A model generated the notes under the pieces. That model was not told where the DNA came from. It made no database searches and worked only from the letters and a program-made list of their open reading frames with translations. DNA of 64,000 nucleotides from Actinacidiphila oryziradicis (GTDB taxonomy: Bacteria; Actinomycetota; Actinomycetes; Streptomycetales; Streptomycetaceae): the NCBI RefSeq assembly GCF_005047355.1, contig NZ_SUMC01000046.1, positions 1-64,000 on the forward strand, written 5' to 3'. Shown here in pieces: positions 53,646 through 62,165 of this stretch. The position numbers and the translations under genes were made by a program. Positions within the stretch are counted from its first letter, which is position 1; the number at the start of each line of letters is the position of its first letter.

Positions 53646-54084
53646 CAGGCCCTGCACCCCGCCGCCACAACGACCGTCGTCATGGCCACGCGCTGCGGCC
53701 AGGCCGATGCCGTTGGTGGTGAGCGACAGTTCGGGGGCCGGGTCCGGGGCGGAGCGGCGGGCGACCAGTGCGGGCAGGCCGCAGCGGAGCAGGTCGTGCG
53801 GCATCGGGACCGACCGCGGGCTGTGGGTGCTGCCCGCCCTGGTCAGCTTTCGGGCAGCAGAGGGCACGGCCGGCCGTGTGCAGCCGATTGAGTGATTCCG
53901 GTGAGCCACTTGGGGCGGAGCCTCCGCTCGCGCCCGGAAGGGCGGGGCCTGGTTTCCCACATTCTTGCGGCGGGCGTCGGGCCGTGAACGGGCGGGGTGA
54001 CGCCGGGCGTTTGCGGGATCGATTGTTCTCCGGGGCCGGGTGCCGAGGTGCCGCCGCCGTGGAGGGCGTGTGAGGGGTCCTGCG
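53646..54084. other. region holding a moaA fragment and otherwise no gene
   Basis: Apart from the 36-codon moaA-like piece (separate entry) no gene was recognised. This is a junction zone between the molybdoenzyme gene and a degraded SDR copy. Confidence 0.45.
53697..53805 (-). pseudogene. internal fragment of moaA (GTP 3',8-cyclase)
   Basis: The minus strand reads LLRCGLPALVARRSAPDPAP and ELSLTTNGIGLA, which corresponds to the EPLLR..L..LV ... E.SLTTNGIGL strand of the radical-SAM enzyme MoaA. Only about 35 codons remain and both ends run into unrelated DNA. Radical-SAM cysteines are not included. Its position next to a molybdopterin enzyme suggests that cofactor and enzyme genes were once neighbours. 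Confidence 0.55.
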
Positions 54085-54423
54085 GATGGGGCCCGGCCGA
54101 TCCGCGTGGCTGGGATGCCCACAGTTGCGGGCTGCGGTGGGTGGAGCGGTCGTCGAAGCTGCCGTGGACGGTGTAGTCGTGTCCGTCCTTCCCGTCGGCG
54201 GGCTGCCACAGGTTGGCGGGATGCTCTTCGGGGAAGGGGCGGTCCGCTTGCTGGGAGGAGAAGCCGGTCCGGGCTGGGTAGCGGTCCGGAGGCCTGGGGC
54301 GATGGCGTTGGCGATCAGGGTCCCCATCGTGCTGCCGGCGACCCAGTACTCGCGGCGGTGGGGGTGGTCGGCCGCGTACAGGACGGCGCGGGCGGCGAGT
54401 TCGGGCTGGTAGATCGGTGGCAC
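54085..54423 (-). pseudogene. C-terminal half of a second SDR gene like the one at 170-1189
   Basis: The frame starts PPIYQPELAARAVLYAADHP and continues HRREYWVAGSTMGTLIANAI, nearly identical to residues 205-250 of the SDR at the left of the window. After APGL a small indel near 54290 shifts the frame. The shifted frame keeps GFSSQQADRPFPEEHPANLW, DGKDGHDYTVHGSFDDRSTH and RSPQLWAS. The N-terminal 200 residues are gone; the right edge at 54424 abuts an IS fragment. Clear sequence differences from the first copy show an older paralogue. Confidence 0.75.
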
Positions 54424-54430
54424 GGGCTAG

Positions 54431-54690
54431 CTAGGCGGCCTTGGGCAGCTCTCGCTGCCAGCGCAGCAATGTCGCCGGGGTGACGAGGAAGCTACTCCGG
54501 CTCTGTCTGTGCAGCACACGCGACAGGGCCGCCAGGAGAACTCGGTCGGCCGGTTCCAGCTTGGGCTGGCCGACTTGGCGTTGGAGCACCGGGAGTGGGT
54601 GCCGCAGGACCGGAAGTTCGACGTCCTTCACCGCTCTGCCCAGGAACCTGAGGCACGCCGACGCGAGCGACCTGCGCGTCAGCAGGTAGA
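54431..54690 (-). pseudogene. N-terminal fragment of an integrase-core (IS3/IS481-like) transposase
   Basis: LGRAVKDVELPVLRHPLPVLQRQV, EPADRVLLAALSRVL and FLVTPATLLRWQREL are the conserved beginning of the Streptomyces rve transposases (KD.E.LVLRHQL.VLRRQ, P.TLLRWHR.L). The catalytic core is missing; the frame ends in TAG after LPKAA. Confidence 0.65.
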
Positions 54691-54929
54691 TCCATGGCCA
54701 CCACATGGAGCTCGATCCTGCCCCGGCCCACACCCGTCCCGCAGCGAAACTGCGACACCGGCCCGAATCCGGGTTTTCACACGGGACGAGCTGATCGGGC
54801 TCCTCTTACGCGGTGGCCCGATCTCTCAGGTGCTCGATTACAGATGGGGCCCTCCGGGTAGGCGAGGGTTCCACCTGCACTCGCACTTGGGAGGGCGAAT
54901 GAACATGACAGCACCCCAGGGTTGGGCTG

Positions 54930-55028
54930 GTCCAGGGGCGGCAGCACCGTCACCAGGCCGTCGACCGGCGGGAAGCGGCTGTCGGCAGCGTCTATGAAGA
55001 AGGTGAGGAGCGGGTGCGATTCACGCAC
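54930..55028 (-). pseudogene. 5' stub of a GNAT acetyltransferase
   Basis: GTG 55028 begins RESHPLLTFFIDAADSRFPP then VDGLVTVLPPL, the start of a GNAT-type protein common in Streptomyces. The family resemblance stops after about 33 codons. Its start overlaps the stop of the alpha/beta hydrolase gene by 8 bases, so it was the second gene of that operon. The rest up to 54691 is unassigned. Confidence 0.5.
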
Positions 55029-55836
55029 GGCTGGCTACCTGCGTGCTGAGGAAGTCCAGTAGCGCCGCGTTGAACTGCTCGGGCTGCTCGACACCCGGCA
55101 GGTGGCCGGCCCGTTCGATGACGGTCAGCGTGGCGTGCGGGATAAGGCGGTGGATGTCCTCGGCGTTGCTGACCGGGGTGTAGACGTCGTCCACGCCGAC
55201 CACGATCAACACCGGTGTCTCGACCGCGGCGAGGGTATCGCGGTAGTCGGGGCGTTCGGCCCGCCCCCGCAGGGCGGCAGCGGCGCCCCGCGGGTCGGTG
55301 GCGCGCATCATGCCCAGGACGTGTGCCGCCACGTCCGGCAGGGCGGTGACGTTGTACGCGGCGAGCATCTTGTCGATCACCTCGCCCGCGTACCCGTCCA
55401 TGCCCTCGGCCAGCAACCGATCGGCCAGGCGGTTGCGGAACTCCTTGCCCTCCTCGGTCTCGGCGGGCGCAGACGTGTCGGACAGCACCAGCGCCCGCAC
55501 CCGCTGCGGGTAGCGGCGCTGGAACTCCATGGTGATCTGGCCCCCCATGGACACCCCGCCGAAGACCGCACGCTCCACGCCCAGGTGGTCGAGGAGGACG
55601 GCGATATCGTCCGCGAAGTCAGAGAGGAAGACCTTGCCGGGGGTGACGCTGCTGTCGCCGTAGCCGCGCAGATCCGGGGCGATCACGCGGTATCCGGCCG
55701 CCGCCAGCACCTTGGCCACCGGCCCCCACAGAGTGCGGTTGAACGGATGACCATGAACCAGGACGACCGGCAGCCCGTCCGACGGCCCCTGATCGTCGTA
55801 GTGCATCGTGGCATCGTTCAACGCTATGTGGCTCAT
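55021..55836 (-). CDS. alpha/beta hydrolase
   Basis: A 271-residue alpha/beta-hydrolase. LVHGHPFN (oxyanion HG), RVIAPDLRGYGDSS, the nucleophile elbow GVSMGGQ with Ser near residue 100, LIVVGVDDVYTP carrying the acid Asp, and IERAGHLPGVEQPEQF with the catalytic His. All triad residues are present and the length is typical of esterases, haloperoxidase-like enzymes or lactonases. I chose ATG 55836; the open frame runs further upstream only into IS701-like DNA. A GNAT stub overlaps its end. Confidence 0.85.
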   Translation of the reverse strand: MSHIALNDATMHYDDQGPSDGLPVVLVHGHPFNRTLWGPVAKVLAAAGYRVIAPDLRGYGDSSVTPGKVFLSDFADDIAVLLDHLGVERAVFGGVSMGGQITMEFQRRYPQRVRALVLSDTSAPAETEEGKEFRNRLADRLLAEGMDGYAGEVIDKMLAAYNVTALPDVAAHVLGMMRATDPRGAAAALRGRAERPDYRDTLAAVETPVLIVVGVDDVYTPVSNAEDIHRLIPHATLTVIERAGHLPGVEQPEQFNAALLDFLSTQVASRA

Positions 55837-55884
55837 GCCGGACACCCTAACGTCGTGATCAGCGGTGGCTCCCGTTGAGTAATT

Positions 55885-56060
55885 GTCAGATCCCGGCCGG
55901 GGTGAGTAGCCGCGGTAGTAGGCGAGTTCGCCGGTGGTGCGGTTGCGGCGGACCAGCAGCTGGCGGCTGCCGGGGGCGGGGTCAGGCAGGTCGATGGCGG
56001 TCCAGTGGGCAGCAGCCGGATACGGCTGGGGGCGTTGGCCTTTATGGGGCCGTTTCCGGG
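55885..56060 (-). pseudogene. IS701-like transposase fragment
   Basis: About 45 residues, HWTAIDLPDPAPGSRQLLVRR and NRTTGELAYYRGYSPRPG, match the conserved segment before the last catalytic residue of IS701/IS4-type transposases from Streptomyces (LP.P..G..WLL.RR...GELA.Y). It is cut on both sides, directly between the hydrolase and the terminase gene. Confidence 0.55.
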
Positions 56061-56062
56061 GG

Positions 56063-57256
56063 TTATCGGCGGCCGCCGAGGCGGTCGTCGTGGATGTGTC
56101 CGGCGACCGCGGCGAGCTGTTCGGGGTCGGCGAGTTCGGTGAGTCCGTGGACGGCGGCGTCCATGCGGTCGGGGGAGTCCATGCCGACGACCCAGGTGGC
56201 CATCTGCTCTTCGAGGCGCACATGGGTGCCGACGTGGTGGATCAGGCCCTGCTCGTACAGCTGGGCGATGGGTTCGGCCCGCAGGCGTTTGCCGACCTTG
56301 GCGGTGACTTCGAGGACTCGGGGCATGAGCTGTCCGGCGGTCGTGCCATCCCGGCGCAGCTGCTCCCACGCTTGGGAGAGGACCTGGCGGGCCATGTCGC
56401 CGCCGTAGTTGGACTCCACCACGATCGCGTCGGCCTTGAGGGCGAGGGCGAGACGGCACGCCGTGAGGCCCCAGTCGTTGGCGCCCATGGAAGCCGAACG
56501 GTCCTCGAGGACGTACAGGTGGCCGTCGAAGCCGCGAGCAGCGCCGATGATGCCGGTTTCGTCGCCCACTGAGGATTCTCCGCCGGCCGGGTCGACGGCG
56601 ACGATGACGCGGGCCATGTCGAGACCGCCGAACTCGACGGTGGTGAGCCGGTGGTCGGTGATCCAGGCGCGCTGCCACACGCCGCCCTCGGGGGGACGCG
56701 GCTTTTGCTGGTAGAGCGCGGCCCATACGCGTTCGCCGACGCGGCGGCGGGTCGTGGCGTGATGCTCGACGTCGAAGCGTTCGGGCCACAGTGGCTCGCC
56801 GGGCTTGCGGCCGAGCGGGTCGTCGTCGGAGTCGGCGAGGGCGGGCAGGTCGATGACGTGCCACTCGTTGGCCTGTGCGTCGGCGAGGATGCGGCCGGCG
56901 AGGTCGTCTTCGTTCCAGCGGGTCTGGATGACGCAGATCGCGCCGTCGGGCAGTGAGGCCCGCCGTGACTTGCCGTGACGCGGCGGCATGGTGATCATGA
57001 CGCGGTCGGCGCGGCCCTCGGCCATGTCGATCCACGCCTGGTCGATGAGGTGGAGGTGCCTCGCCTGCATCTCGCGGCGTTCGGTGAGCACCGCGGCCAT
57101 CGCACCGGGCGAGGCGTCCATGGCGATGCCGCGCTCGACGCGGGCGAGGTGGGCGCGCAGCTGAGGCGACGCCCGCTCAGCCATGGCGCGGCGCACGGCG
57201 GGCGGCTGCGTGCGGTAGTGGGCGAGCAGCGCCGCCTGGCGGTCATTCGGAGCCAC
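56063..57256 (-). pseudogene. phage terminase large subunit with internal in-frame deletion
   Basis: The frame is open for 397 residues. The N-terminus runs to the Walker A-like MPPRHGKS (about residue 95), and the C-terminal nuclease domain is present (IVAVDPAGGESSVGDETGI with the catalytic Asp, DAIVVESNYGGD, and D in HIHDDRLGG). Between GKSRRAS and LPDGAICVIQTRWNEDDLAGR, about 80-100 residues of the ATPase, including Walker B, are missing as judged from the family. The join keeps the frame. Without Walker B it cannot package DNA. It overlaps the small-subunit gene end by 14 bases. Confidence 0.7.
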
Positions 57257-57833
57257 GCGCAGCCTCCTCGGTGATGCCGATGAGAGCTTCGAGTTCGTCG
57301 AGGGTCGCGGTCGTCAGGTCGCTGCCACTGTCGGCGGGGGTGACGATCTCGGTCTTGGAGGGCTTGTCGAGGCCGTTCATGCGGGCGCGGCGCTCCATGA
57401 TGCGAAGAGCCCGGTCGATGGCGGGCAGGTCGCCGTCCTTGACGGCCTGGCGGTAGGCGACGAAGAACAGTCGGTCCAGGCGCAGGTTTTCCACCGCCCG
57501 CAGCTCGTCGGCCTTCTCGTCCACCTCGGTGGTGCGCTCCTTGAGGGCCAGGCGCACGTCCTTGCAGGCGGCGTTGATGAGCTGGTCGACGGTGGGAGGC
57601 TCCAGGTTCTTGTTGTACCGGTCGATGCCGTAGCCCTGGGGGTAGGCGACGCGGTCGGAGTTGACGGCCGGGTCGGCGGCGAGTTTGCGGGCGACAGTGA
57701 GCCAGTCCACGCCGGCCAGGCGTAGGTCAATGGCGTCCGCTCGCCGCTGTGCGATGGCGGCCCGCGCGGCCTTGTCGGGGCGTCCCACCGGCGTGGTCCT
57801 CTCGCTGCTGCGCGCCCCCACGCCACGAAACAT
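57243..57833 (-). CDS. phage terminase small subunit-like protein
   Basis: A 196-residue helical protein just upstream of the large subunit. GRPDKAARAAIAQRRADAIDLRLAGVDWLTVARKLAAD forms an N-terminal HTH of the DNA-binding small terminase type. A long helix follows (VRLALKERTTEVDEKADELRAVENLRLDRLFFVAYRQAVKDGDLPAIDRALRIMERRARMNGLD) typical of actinophage small terminases. Intact. ATG 57833; longer upstream frame has no support. Confidence 0.75.
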   Translation of the reverse strand: MFRGVGARSSERTTPVGRPDKAARAAIAQRRADAIDLRLAGVDWLTVARKLAADPAVNSDRVAYPQGYGIDRYNKNLEPPTVDQLINAACKDVRLALKERTTEVDEKADELRAVENLRLDRLFFVAYRQAVKDGDLPAIDRALRIMERRARMNGLDKPSKTEIVTPADSGSDLTTATLDELEALIGITEEAARGSE

Positions 57834-57958
57834 GATGGCACCACAGCCCGGCGACCTCGTGTGGTCGTGACAGCGGCCAGCCCAAATTCCCCACGGACGG
57901 CCAGTCGCGGCGTGACGCTCCGTGACGCTGGGAATAGCCGGGTCGTAGGGTGTCGCGG

Positions 57959-58687
57959 GTGAGAAGACACATCGAGTTCGAACGCCTCCACAATTTCCGG
58001 GACCTGGGTGGCTACCGCACCGAGGACGGCCGCACCGTGCGATGGGGATGCCTCTACCGATCCGACTCGCTCGCCAAGCTCCAGGGCGCTGACTGGAATC
58101 GCTTCGTCGACCTGGGTGTGCGCACCGTGATCGACCTGCGCTATCCGTGGGAAATAGCGGCGAAAGGCCGGGTGCCCGACAGCGGGGCCATCGCCTACTT
58201 CAACCTCAGCGTGGAACACCGCCCGTACGACCAGGCGGAGATCGATCCCGAACTAGACCCCTGGCGCTACCTCGCCGACCGGTACGCGGAGGTCGCTCTC
58301 GACGGAGCCAAAGAACTGCGGAAGGCCCTTGAGGTCCTCGCGTCCGAGAGCACCCCGCAAGTCTTCCATTGCGCATCCGGCAAGGACCGCACCGGCTTGC
58401 TGGCCAGCCTGATCCTCTCGCTCCTGGGGGTGGCCGAGGACGACATCGTCGCAGACTTCGCGCTCACCGAACTGGCCACCGAGCGGCTGATCGCCGACTG
58501 GAAAGCGGCCAACCCAACACGGGCTCTGAAATGGCCCGACTACGGACGAGCGCCGGAAGAGGTCATGCGACTGTTCCTGTCCGACCTCGCTGCCACCTAC
58601 GGCTCCGTGCACGGCTACGCCGTCAAGCACCTCGGGGTTGACGAGGCCGTGATCTCACAGCTGCGCACGCAACTTCTGAACACCTGA
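57959..58687 (+). CDS. tyrosine-protein phosphatase (Tyr_phosphatase3 type)
   Basis: A 242-residue phosphatase. FERLHNFRDLGGYRTEDGRTVRWGCLYRSDSL is the family's N-terminal signature (NFRDLGG, LYRSD), VRTVIDLR follows, and HCASGKDRTG is the catalytic P-loop C(x)5R with Cys in VFHCASGKDR. ALTELATERLI and the C-terminal helix SVHGYAVKHLGVDE complete the domain. The protein is cytoplasmic. GTG 57959 (RRHIEFER) is used; GTG 57950 is an alternative. It may dephosphorylate proteins or phosphoinositides; no partner gene is nearby. Confidence 0.85.
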   Translation: MRRHIEFERLHNFRDLGGYRTEDGRTVRWGCLYRSDSLAKLQGADWNRFVDLGVRTVIDLRYPWEIAAKGRVPDSGAIAYFNLSVEHRPYDQAEIDPELDPWRYLADRYAEVALDGAKELRKALEVLASESTPQVFHCASGKDRTGLLASLILSLLGVAEDDIVADFALTELATERLIADWKAANPTRALKWPDYGRAPEEVMRLFLSDLAATYGSVHGYAVKHLGVDEAVISQLRTQLLNT

Positions 58688-58810
58688 GCAGCACGACGGC
58701 GATCAACACTCGGTCACCATCCGCGGCCAGTTGACTCCTCGCCAACTGGCCGCCAATGGGAAATCCCAACTGGCCACCAACATGGTCGCCGGACCGTGGT
58801 GGGGGCGGGG

Positions 58811-59328
58811 TTACAGGAAGCTCAGCTGCTGCGGTGCGTCAGGGTCGGGCGGCGGCAGGTAGCCAGCTGGCGGCGCGTCGGGTGCGCTGCGGTTGGCGCG
58901 CAGCCACCACGCGAACTGCCAGTTGCGGCAGGTCCGGTACAGGTACCGCTGGCGGTGCGGCGCATCGGCGGGGATGGAATGCTCGCCCATCCAGTGATGG
59001 GGCGGGCGTTGTCGAGCGCCACGTGGAGGCCGGGCACCAGGGCCGGGCCTTCCCACTGGTGGCCTTCGGCGTAGTCGAAGGCCAGGTGTGCGTTGGAGGC
59101 CCAGTCCCAGGGGTGGGGCAGGGCGCACAAGTACCAGGCCAGGGGCGGGTTCTCCGCCGGCAGGGTGACCCTCTGGTGGGGTGCCCGGGGGTTGACCGGG
59201 GCGCGGTCGGACTGGCCGAAGGTTTCCAGGCAGTGGTTGTCGAGATTGATGTGGCGGACCCCGGCCAGCCACATGATCAGGTATGGTGCGGCGGCTTTGA
59301 TACCGACCCTCACGGGCGGTTGTGGCAT
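58811..59328 (-). pseudogene. hypothetical (phage-type) protein with a frameshift
   Basis: ATG 59328 follows AAGGGGA and encodes PQPPVRVGIKAAAPYLIMWLAG, then CLETFGQSD, LAWYLCALPHPWDWASNAHLAFDYAEGHQWEGP and DNARPITGW. Near 58990 the coding pattern moves to another frame (GEHSIPADAPHRQRYLYRTC, RNWQFAWWLRANRS) and ends in QQLSFL at 58811. One base gained or lost in the region would restore a protein of about 170 residues. No family was recognised. It is next to a phage-type methyltransferase on the same strand. Confidence 0.5.
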
Positions 59329-59361
59329 TACGTGCATTCCCCTTTGAATTGGCCGCGCGGG

Positions 59362-60355
59362 TTAGGCGCGGGCGATATTCCTTTCTTTGACCAATTTTAC
59401 CAAATTTTCCACGAGTTGCTTATGACGCCCGTGCCGGAAGTCGTTGGGGTAAGGCATGTTGAATTCCTCGTCGAGGGCTTTCTCGTAATCGAGGTCGGAA
59501 AGCGGCAGGGGGTTTTTGCACACCGCCCGCAGCGTCGCGTTCGAGCGACCGGCGACCGTCACCTCCCCGAAGTACGCCCCCAGCAGTTCGGCCAGCGACT
59601 CGGGGGTGTGGAAGCGAATCCGCATCCACTTGCCCTGCATGAACCGCATGTCCACGTTCTCGTGGTCGAGGAACGACAGCCGGGTGGATTCGCGGCTGGT
59701 GGAATGCTGCGACCTCTCAAACGCCTGCTCCGCCAGGAGATTGCGGGTGCCGATGCACACCGTGCCGTCGCCGGCGCACAGCGCATTGACGGCGGTGAGC
59801 ACCCAGTGCTGGTAGTCCAGCGACGTGGTGGCGTTGATGACGGAGTCAAGCACCACCATGTCGTACAGGCCGTGCGCGGCCAGCCGCTTCTCGATCGTGC
59901 GGACCATCGAGACGACGCCCCGGATGTCCACCGCGTACTTGCCCGGGGTGGTGCGGTACGGCTCGTAGTCGTCGATCGAGTAGCCCTCGGGGCGCAGCTT
60001 CTTGGCGTAGTCGCCGTGGCCCGCGCCGAAGTCCACCACCCGCATGTCGGGGCGCTCGCGCAGCCGGGGCAGCGCCAGCTTCTCCCACACCTCCGACTTG
60101 TAGGCCAGCTTCCCGGCCTTCCGCAGCGAGGTGTACTGCCGCAGCCGCTTGGGCTGAACGATGTGCTGGTTGTAGACCGGCGCCTGGTCCTCCAGGCCGC
60201 TCCAGTCGTACACGCCGTACTCGCCAGTGAGGTCAGCGACCAGCTGTGCCGCGTCCAGGGACGTGCAGGTCCACGCGAGGACGTCGAAGTGGTTCTTCGC
60301 GGCCACCACCGCGTAGGACGCGCAGCGGAATAACCCGTAGCTTCCCAATTCCGTG
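59362..60355 (-). pseudogene. phage-type SAM methyltransferase-domain protein, 5'-truncated
   Basis: About 330 residues. LKHIVQPK-like HIVQPKRLRQYTSLRKAGKLAYKSEVWEKL precedes a Rossmann methyltransferase core (VVDFGAGHGDYAKKLRPEGYSIDDYEPYR, motif I) with LYDMVVLDSVINATTS (motif IV region), DGTVCIGTRN, and a C-terminal helical tail rich in Lys. Proteins of this type occur in actinophages, often after a ParB-like domain. The native start is missing: above about 60355 the DNA belongs to the ISAzo13 element on the other strand. Target unknown. Confidence 0.65.
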
Positions 60356-60369
60356 CTCGTTGTTGTGAT

Positions 60370-61567
60370 ATGAGCGCGATGGAGGAACTGCGGGCGTCGA
60401 TGGCGGCCAAAGTTCGAGGCGATCTTCCCGCATCTCGACGAGCGGCAGCGGCGCCTGTTGATGGGGGCAGAAGCACGTGCGGTCGGCCATGGCGGGATCC
60501 GGCTGGTCGCCCGGGCTGCCGGGGTCCGCGAGGCCACGGTGTCGCTGGGCGTGAGTGAACTGGAGTCCGGTCAGGCCCCGTTGAGACGGGTACGCAGGCC
60601 CGGCGGGGGACGCAAGCGAGTCGTCGACCTCGATCCGGGACTGCGCGCCGCGCTGCTGACCCTGGTCGAGCCGGACATGCGCGGCGATCCGATGTCACCC
60701 CTGCGCTGGACCACGAAGTCCACCCGCAATCTCGCCGCCGAACTCACCCGCCAGGGCCACCGCGTGTCCGCGGACGTCGTCGGTGATCTGCTGCGCGAAG
60801 AAGGCTTCAGCCTGCAGGGCAACGGCAAGACCATAGAGGGCAAACAGCACCCCGACCGGGACGGTCAGTTCCGCCACATCAACGAACAGGCCAAGACGTT
60901 CCAGCAGGCCGGGGACCCGGTGATCAGCGTGGACTGCAAGAAGAAGGAACTCGTCGGACCGTACAAGAACGCCGGCCGCCAGTGGCGCCCGAAGGGCGAA
61001 CCGATGCGGGTCAGCACCCATGACTTCCCGGACAGGGAGCTCGGGAAGGCCGTCCCGTACGGGATCTACGACCTGGCGGCGAACACCGGCTGGGTCAACG
61101 TCGGCACCGACCACGACACCGCCGCCTTCGCCGTGGAGTCCATCCGCCGCTGGTGGAACGGCGCCGGCCGCAGCGCCTACCCGCAGGCCGGACGGTTGCT
61201 GATCACCGCCGACGCGGGCGGCTCCAACAGCTACCGCACCCGCGCCTGGAAGGCCGAACTCGCGGCCCTGGCAGCGGAGACCGGGCTACCGATCACCGTG
61301 TGCCACCTACCACCAGGGACTTCCAAGTGGAATCGAATTGAGCACCGGCTGTTTTGCCACATCACGATGAACTGGCGCGGCCAACCGCTTACCAGCCACG
61401 ACGTCATCGTCGAGAGCATCACGGCCACCACCACCCGGACCGGGCTGAGTGTGCACGCCGAACTCGACACCGGCCACTACCTCACTGGCCTCACGGTCAG
61501 TGACGAGATCATGGACGCCCTGCCCATCTCCCGCGACAGCTTCCACGGCGACTGGAACTACACCCTG
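60370..61567 (+). pseudogene. ISAzo13-family transposase, first exon, with a frameshift near its start
   Basis: ATG 60370 begins SAMEELRASMAAK. A one-base gain in AAA near 60410 then shifts the frame; FEAIFPHLDERQRRLL and MGAEARAVGHGGIRLVARAAGV follow in the correct frame. The core is typical of ISAzo13: KRVVDLDPGLRAALL, MSPLRWTTKSTRNLAAEL, VISVDCKKKELVG (first Asp), LLITADAGGSNSYRTR (second Asp), GTSKWNRIEHRLF (Glu). At 61567, after DWNYTL, a group II intron interrupts the gene. The second part continues at 63721. The element cut a phage methyltransferase gene on its left. Confidence 0.8.
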
Positions 61568-62165
61568 GTGCGCCACGAGGCGCCACTTGATACCGGGTAG
61601 GGGTGAAAGACCCCTACCTTCGGCCTGTCGCAGTAGGCCGATGAAGCTGAGGGCAGCCGATGCGTGGAGATGCACGCGGAGGTGAGAGCGGCCCTGACAA
61701 CGACGGGACGCGTCGGTACTTCCAGACGGCGCGGGTCCGGCAAGCAAGACGAGACGCCGTACGAGAGGAACCAGTGTCTGACGCTCCGTAAGAGTTCCAC
61801 CGGCTCCAATCTGGAGGATATGGGCCGGTTGCAGCGCACGCCATCTCCGGGTGGCGACTCCGAAGCCGAATTTAGGGTGTCGGTGGGGAGGCCACGCTGA
61901 ATGCCTGCGGCGTAGGCGTGGCGATGCTGTCGGAGTAGAGCTGGGCGGCTCGCCCGTCGACCGGTTGGTGGTGAACGTGGGAAGCGTCCTGGTGTCGCCC
62001 TTCCCGTCTGGCACCCAGCCAGACGGAGGGCAAGGCCCGTCGTCGGCTGACGACGCCAGGACGTGGCGGAGGCCCCGTAGTAGTCCGAGCGCGTTAATGG
62101 CGCGAACATGGCGAAGGGGGCCAGCAAGTCGGCAGTCGAGGAACTGGAAGACCGGGAGGTCATCG

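Noticed and set aside
51267..54209. A 980-residue minus-strand open frame opposite the molybdoenzyme
   Set aside because: Antisense shadow typical of high-GC DNA; only the short moaA-like stretch at its upstream end has family resemblance.
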